Of a stretch of DNA of 64,000 nt, positions 58,131 through 64,000 are shown piece by piece. Numbering within the stretch: position 1 is the stretch's first letter; every line of letters starts with the position of its first letter. The translations under genes were made by a program, and so were the position numbers. Below the pieces are notes generated by a model that saw only the letters and a list, made by a program, of their open reading frames with translations, was not told where the DNA came from and made no database searches. The DNA lies in the NCBI RefSeq assembly GCF_933775445.1, contig NC_065876.1:25730001-25794000 (forward strand). The letters are read 5' to 3'. Source of the stretch: Argentina anserina (lineage: Eukaryota > Streptophyta > Magnoliopsida > Rosales > Rosaceae).

Positions 58131-59814
58131 GCTTAGTTTATAGTCTATATGAGTGTACGGTGTGTACCTAATCTATGTATCCCTTCAACATTAGAATTCA
58201 ACATTCGTTTTTAAACAAAAAAAACAAGAATAAGAAGAATCCAACATTCTTGAAGCACACTTAGGAATATATTGTCACAGTTTGTAAGGTATTAAGCTGG
58301 GTTTCTTTTTTGTTTAAGATAACAGGGTAAAGGTTGTTGATGTCTTGATGGGCGTAAATGTCAAACTATGATACATGGGACTGTAGAGTTCTTCATCATG
58401 ACATCGACTATATATGACGAAAGTTCAACTCGATCCTATCCTGATTCTCTAATCTCTATAAGTCTCCATGCAAGAAAAATAAATCATCTTTATTGTTCTT
58501 TTTATCACAATGAAGAATTTATCAACGAGCTAAGCACACCGGGCGCTTGCCTTGTGTTAGGCCTAGGCACTTGGGCATATGAGTATTAGGGTAGCTTCAT
58601 GAAATTGAAAAAATAGGCTAGCCACAGACCAATTTGTATGGTCGTGCAGGATTGCGGGGATTGATATGACGCTTTCGACTTATAATGACTTATCGATCCT
58701 TTAACCCAAACCCTAATGCCCACAATTGATACCAAATCTAAAAACTAAAATGACTTTTCTTTTTCAAATGACCAAAAGTTAATTACCTAAGCATCTTGTA
58801 CGCAATCTATAAATGAAAAGTATGTTATCCTAAGCATAATTAGAAAGGTGATGCCTAATTAGGTAAGGTCTTCAATCTGTTTAACCAACCAGTGATCATA
58901 AATTCTATTCCACCAGCTTCATCCTCGTTTGCTTTTCACCAAAACGAGGAAAATGTTAAAGCCCTCAGGTCCTACATGTAAATGAAATCATTTCACTATC
59001 TCTACATATATATAGGAATTCTCTGGAACTTGTTCTATAATTTCTGTAGTAGGCAAGGCTTAGATATGAAATTGAGGTTTCCTCAATCAGGTAAGACCGT
59101 AAGAATATGTTTTCTAGCTAATTGGTGCACACGGTTTGGGACTTTTGGTTGAAGCAATTTGAACCCTATGTATTTGTCGACATGCATAAAGCAGAATGAA
59201 TTGGAAAATGTAAGTGAAAAGAATATAAGAGTTTGTTATTAGATTTTGCCAAGCTTTTTCTTGAGGGTGAAGTCATCTGTGAATGAGAACAGAATTGTGA
59301 ATGGGACCTTTCATGTGGTGGGGTGGCCGGTAGTTTTCAGATTAGGTTTTGATTGATACGGTGGAAAACTACCCTGACTCGTTTTCTTTTTGATCAATCA
59401 TTTCATGATTTTCATTCACGGTGTCAGTGTGAATGTGAAGGCAATGAAGGCATGAAGGCCCAAATGATATATTGATAATGTCATCATGAGACCCGTTTCG
59501 AGTGGCTTGTTATCAAGATCCAATTATGAAGATCGGTAATGTTAGTTTTCCTAGCCCAAAACTACTGATCACACATTACAGTGAAAAAAAGTTGGAAGAC
59601 TGAAAACTTCTGCTGCCAAGGGAAGCCTATGAGATACTGTTAATCACTTAATCAATCCAATTGGAGGGTGTAAAAAAGAAAAAAGTATGTGGAGTAAAAT
59701 ATAAGAACAGGTTCCTAATTAATCAAGAACTGGGTGAAACTTGGTAGAGTAGGCCTAATATATTTGAAGACATTCCTCGGAAACAGATTCATATTTTTAG
59801 TCAATGAACCAGCA
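58131..59814. other. Intergenic AT-rich stretch
   Basis: No coding, RNA or repeat structure recognised. The frame at 58368-58589 has no motif. Confidence 0.45.
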
Positions 59815-60453
59815 TTAATCAAGAACTAGGCCAAGAGAAAGGCGCCCATTCATTCGGGTGGAAATTTCTTGAGATAAAATCCATTTAGTCGAACTTGGAT
59901 CAAACAGCATTGGTTACCTCGACTAAGTTTGTAACGAGCGCGAAATCTTTCTCCACATTATCTTAAATGTCACAATTTGTCCTTTCAAAAAAAAAAGTGA
60001 CAATTTGAATATGCTAACGCATTTATTTGTTGAAGTTGCACATACGCTACTACTTGGGAATGGCAAATTAATATATCCGCTCAAAGTCATCTACAAACTA
60101 ATATTTTGATAAGCTAAGTAATTGAGATAAACATTGAATCTCAAGTTCCCGACTACACTTACTACAACATGCGGACATATATGGGTAAGGCGAAATCCAG
60201 CTTTGGTCAAGAAATTAGTTTCAATCAAAAAGCTTAACTAGAAAAAGACGCCCATTCTTATTGGAGGAAATCTCTCAAGACAAAATCCTCTCAGGTGAAT
60301 TTGGTTAAAACAAAATTGGTTACCTCGATTGAATTTGTAGCGAGTTAGAAATCCTCATGCGCATCATCTTATAAGCGGCATTTTGAACCTACTAAAGTGT
60401 GACTTGGTGTAGTTTGACGCCACTCTTTTTTTTTTTATGGCAAACATATTATG

Positions 60454-60918
60454 TGTTAACGTAGTGATTATCAGATGAGTGGCTGATCACATGGTTAGCT
60501 ATTAGTGAGTGTTAGTTTGACACAAGAAGTATAGTGGTTCACCTCCCTCTCTTGGGGTAGGCTACGTCCACTTGAATCCACTAATATAAGCAAATAGCCT
60601 TGGGTTATACAAGTCGTCCCCACTCTAAATGGGATGAGGGGTCCCTTTTATAGGTGAGGGAACCCCTCTCATTTACATATTCTTCAATGTGGGACAAATG
60701 CCCCTCTAGGCTTACTATGGAGTCATCTTGATGAGGACGGAAAGGTGACTTCCCCGTGGTGTCTTGGTGAGTTCCGACTATCATTGGAAAGCTTGTATGA
60801 CGAGGTACGCTATGAATATCATGGTTGAGCCACATAGTGACTTGTAGATCCGCCTAGAGAGTGATGCTTATGCTCGGTGGCATGCCATACTAGCTCTGTG
60901 CTAGTAGGGGTGCCAACA
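60454..60918 (-). mobile_element. Solo LTR, 465 bp, nested in the LINE
   Basis: It starts TGTTAACG and ends GCCAACA on the plus strand, so both strands have TG...CA ends. A perfect 5-bp duplication TTATG lies at 60449-60453 and 60919-60923. On the minus strand CTATAAAAGG near 60646-60655 is a good TATA box, so the LTR promoter reads leftward. No internal retrotransposon sequence remains, which implies LTR-LTR recombination. Confidence 0.85.
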
Positions 60919-61138
60919 TTATGTTTTATAAATTTTATGTGGCCAGAATAACCATTACACAATCCTCCGCTATAATAAAGCACGATCAAGAAGTCATGAG
61001 CAAAGACTTAAAGTTAGCATGCGGCATATAACTATTCTTTAAAAAAAACTAAGCTCAATTATTCATAACTCTTGCCTGTTCTATAACTTATATGAGCATA
61101 GTAATAGGCAACAACAATCTAAACATTCTCTTTGCCCT

Positions 61139-62422
61139 TCATATTAGGGCCTGAAATATGATTTGGAGCTTGGAGACGTGGACCTTCTCCAGTTGCAACT
61201 TCCTTCTTCTCTTTTGGTTTATTCTTGGATCCATACGGCTGGCCCCTCTTCTTCCCCTCTTCTTCTTGACTTCATCACTGGAATCCCCAACTTGCTGAAG
61301 CACCAAAGAACCACTTCCATATTCCACAAGACCGAAAGCTCTAGCCATGAGCTTTATCCCCGGCACCTTCACGCGCTTAGGGGAATTATGTGCCTTGTCT
61401 TTCAAATAGCAGCACCTTCAGTTTCTTTGGAGATGCCGATGTAACTTCCAATTTTGTCCTCTTCAATGAGATCGGAGGAGGCTCACGGTGTGGCTCAACG
61501 AGCACCATAGCCTCGGAATTCTCCCTCTCCACATGTCGCTCAATGGTCGGCTTGCATAGTTTAGGGGTTAGAATCAAAGAAAATACATGCAACTGGAGGC
61601 ATAGGGGAGACACTCCCACCTTTGAAGCGAAACAGGATATTCGACAAGCTAACTTGAGGCAGCTTGGGCAAGGAAGGTGCTGCATTTGAAATTGATGCCA
61701 CATCCGAGCCAGAGATAGGATTATGGCTTCCAGACTTGAAGCAATGACCACCTTCATGGTAGATGAGATCACAATGGTTACAAACCCCATGAAGATGCTC
61801 AAAATCAAACTCAATCTCCTCAATCACCCCCGTAATAATCTTCAAAATTTTCTTCTTAAAGAAAGGTTTGTTAAGGCTCCGAAAAACCCTAACCATAACC
61901 TTTTGATGATCGGTATACATGTCATCATCCATGCGCACATACAAACCTGCAATAGAAGCAACGTTCCTGATGTGCTTCTCTTTTTCCAACGTCAGCAGGA
62001 TGCCCTACAACCTTACCCAAAAATATAGCTTGTTCATTAGAATAGACGAAAGAGATTTAATTACAGGCCATCATATTCCTCCACAAGCATAAGAGCTTAC
62101 CGATAATACCAAGGGCCCCCCCTCCCAAAAAAAAGAGAGAGACCGTATTGCGATCCTTTGCTATATCAAAGCTGAGGACAAACAACGAAGGGGCGCGCTC
62201 TTTAACCCTAAAACCCCTACGAAGCTTCCACACATGACGGAATGTGCTCTGCAAGTCTTTAACATCCACCAAATCGGCAGTTAGAGTTTTGGCCAAGAGA
62301 AAAGTGTTGGTTACAATCGGGGGATCCTCTGAAGGATCCATGAAGGAAACATCAATGACATTGCCACTAGCGAGAGCCATGGATTGCGCAAAGCTAGTAG
62401 TGACTTCCTCAAGGCTTATCAT
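61139..62422 (-). pseudogene. LINE ORF1 (DUF4283-type domain and CCHC-like zinc knuckle), frameshifted
   Basis: On the minus strand the frame opens at ATG 62422 (MISLEEVTTSF). It continues in broken frames through DLQSTFRHVWKLRRGF and VMVRVFRSLNKPFFKKK to a zinc knuckle (GVCNHCDLIYHEGGHCF), typical of plant L1-like ORF1 proteins. A basic C-terminal part (KKKRGRRGASRM, NQKRRRKLQ) follows near 61139-61250. At least three frameshifts or stops interrupt it. ORF1 proteins bind element RNA. Confidence 0.82.
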
Positions 62423-62700
62423 GGTGAAAGATGAAATGGAATGGATGTGTGAGAGGAGGCACGATAGTAGAACTAGATTAAATAGGGGTAGGGTTTGCAA
62501 AACCCTAACGGGGGTGGCTACTAGGGTTTTCTCCATAATAGTTGGCTTGGTCACCATGTTTGACGCCACTACTTGGAATAACGAAGATATCTTATAAACC
62601 TCACTTAAAAATTGACACTTTGTTAAGTTGAATAAGTGAGATATATAATCAATCCCAAGTTTGCTGACTACCCTTACTATAACAAAAGAACTCACAACTT

Positions 62701-63220
62701 AAGTGTTATAGCTTCTTTTGCACGTACTCTCTTCTCCCAACATAGGATTTGTATGTTGTGCACACTTGACATCTCACAAGAAAGAATCGCCACGAGCCCT
62801 ATCTTGTCTCAAGAATAGACTTGGCGAAGAAGATGGCTGCAACCACCACCCTAAATCTTGATCAATACCTCACCCACGAGGAACCTTAGAAGAGAGAAAA
62901 AACGGATTAAAAAAAATTGACCTCACCGAGGTCCACAAACTAAGATGTCGCACATTCACATGACCACAACATCATTATCGCCAATCACTTAACGCCCTGC
63001 TTAGTAACAAAATCCACGCCACCAGACTCGGCAAGAACATCAGACTCGATCATTCTACCACTTAGAAGTTGTTCTATTGCAACATGGGTGTCTACGCGGA
63101 CCGTTTTAGCATCGTGTGTGTGAGCGGGCTACTCCTATTGGAAGCTGTTGCTAGTACATTGGTGGTAGTGTATATAGTTCTTACTTATCTGGCCATTGTA
63201 TTACTCCCAAGCAGAGTTGA
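62701..63220. other. Spacer before the terminal LTR
   Basis: No gene recognised. The frame at 63069-63257 has no motif and overlaps the start of the LTR. Confidence 0.4.
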
Positions 63221-64000
63221 TGTAATAACCCTAAATTTTCAAACGATATTAGTTTGATTTGAATTCTTTAAAATTGTGAAATTTAATTAGAATGAGTGTG
63301 AGTGGTTGCGACATTATGAAACGAGAAACAGGAACGTTCTCAGAACGTTTAATTCGAAAAAACGTTACGTTTTCGAACGAATATGTCGACTTTTATTCCG
63401 TCGCTCGTTTGTAAAAACTTCCTTCACGAAAGTCATAGAGCTCGTCGATACGAGTTCGTGGGTATGTGACGCTTTCTAATTGGACGATTTATGTAAAATT
63501 TATTAACGTCGGAAGTTAGTTTCCGATTTGGAAACTAGTATAAATAGTGTATTTATGAGATTAGGGTTTCCATAATTGGAAAACCCTCTCTCTCTCCAAA
63601 CATCCGCCTCCCTCCTTCTCTCTCTCTCTCGGTTCTCTCTCTCTCCCCGACCCTTTCCTTCCACGCTGGCGATCTCGCCGATCCATGGTCCGTGTCACAC
63701 ACCGCCCCTCGCAAAAGCTCCGCACGGTTCTCCTTGCTAAACCCCGAGAAGATCACGTCCTCTCTCGTCGTCGTTCGCCACACCGACGCTCCGCAGCCCA
63801 CCTGCAACTCGACGCCACCAGTTCCACCCCCGACGATGCATGTCCTCGGAGGATAGCTCGCCCTCGCCTCACCTTGCCTCCGAAGCCATCGACGACAGAA
63901 GGGAGCTCGACTCGCCGATCCTCCACGCATTTCGACGTCAGCCATACTCGCAGGTGCTCCGGTGGTCCTCACGACGGTCCTGCATCCTTTTGAGGTAAGA
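63221..64000 (+). mobile_element. Probable Ty3/gypsy-type LTR, cut by the window end
   Basis: From TGTAATAACCCTAAATTTTC the sequence resembles the 5' border of plant Tekay/Del-like LTRs, which often begin TGTAATACCC. It contains TATAAATAG at 63539-63547, followed by a CT-rich, GC-richer block with no conserved frame. There is no second LTR, primer site or coding domain in the window, so the call rests on resemblance. The 102- and 139-codon frames at 63685-63993 and 63553-63972 overlap on opposite strands and are not supported. Confidence 0.4.

Larger units (their letters stand above)
60425..62557 (-). mobile_element. Non-LTR retroelement with ORF1 only, antisense, split by a solo LTR
   Basis: Flanked by a perfect 13-bp duplication GTTTGACGCCACT at 60412-60424 and 62558-62570. 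The left edge carries a T run (60426-60436), the poly(A) tail on the minus strand. Inside is a decayed ORF1 with a zinc knuckle; no endonuclease or reverse transcriptase is found. After subtracting the solo LTR the element is about 1.66 kb. Confidence 0.85.
59815..62700. repeat. Diverged tandem repeat (unit about 395 bp), second unit split by a LINE
   Basis: Unit 1 (about 59815-60212) and unit 2 (about 60213-60424, continuing at 62571-62700) share aligned phrases. They include gcgcccattc/gacgcccattc, gattggttacctcgac/aattggttacctcgat, tactacttgggaat/cactacttggaat and ctcaagttcccgactacact/cccaagtttgctgactaccc. Divergence is large, perhaps a quarter of positions by eye, so the duplication is old. 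Confidence 0.7.

Noticed and set aside
1..64000. CRISPR arrays, operons, ribosome-binding sites, bacterial defence genes
   Set aside because: The window is plant nuclear DNA with spliced genes; no regularly spaced short repeats or polycistronic arrangements were seen.

Overview
This is a plant nuclear genome window from a eudicot, with Rosaceae or a related rosid a plausible guess from gene structures and transposon ends. The basis is intron-rich genes with GT-AG introns, plant-only protein families (AHL, plant-type AP-4 mu, a chloroplast-type beta carbonic anhydrase, a UBP16-type MYND deubiquitinase), CT/GA-rich leaders and many class I and II transposons. No bacterial, organellar or rRNA genes were seen.

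Layout: (1) 1-576, 3' end of a plant DnaJ-family protein with a zinc ribbon and an AT-hook tail. (2) 2471-3340, a Mutator-like foldback element. (3) 3.5-6.5 kb, a small PWWP-domain gene with a leader intron. (4) 9.6-10.4 kb, a bHLH30/106-type transcription factor. (5) 10.7-20 kb, a transposon block: a TIR element split by a hAT element and by a decayed Copia retrotransposon that carries an antisense piece of an XRN2/3-type exoribonuclease cDNA, then a non-coding non-LTR insertion and another foldback element. (6) 20.3-22.8 kb, a beta carbonic anhydrase. (7) 23.1-27.6 kb, remnants of a Copia element, a Mutator-like MITE, a non-LTR insertion and a LINE polymerase end. (8) 28.2-33.7 kb, the complete AP-4 mu adaptor gene (13 exons, 451 aa). 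(9) 36.6-37.7 kb, a 1.16 kb foldback element. (10) 40.9-41.8 kb, a single-exon AHL DNA-binding protein. (11) 48.5-55.6 kb, minus strand, an 11-exon UBP16-like ubiquitin protease. (12) 59.8-62.7 kb, a diverged tandem repeat broken by a LINE that is itself broken by a solo LTR. (13) From 63.2 kb, a probable Ty3/gypsy-type LTR running off the end.

The host genes are unrelated housekeeping or regulatory genes: vesicle sorting, deubiquitination, CO2/bicarbonate chemistry, chromatin and transcription. There is no sign of a cluster acting in one pathway. The structured part of the window is its transposon stratigraphy. Target-site duplications let the order of insertion be read in two nests, and one retrotransposon has captured host coding sequence. 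I found no convincing new defence or biosynthetic system. The best candidate for something undescribed is the XRN-carrying Copia element.
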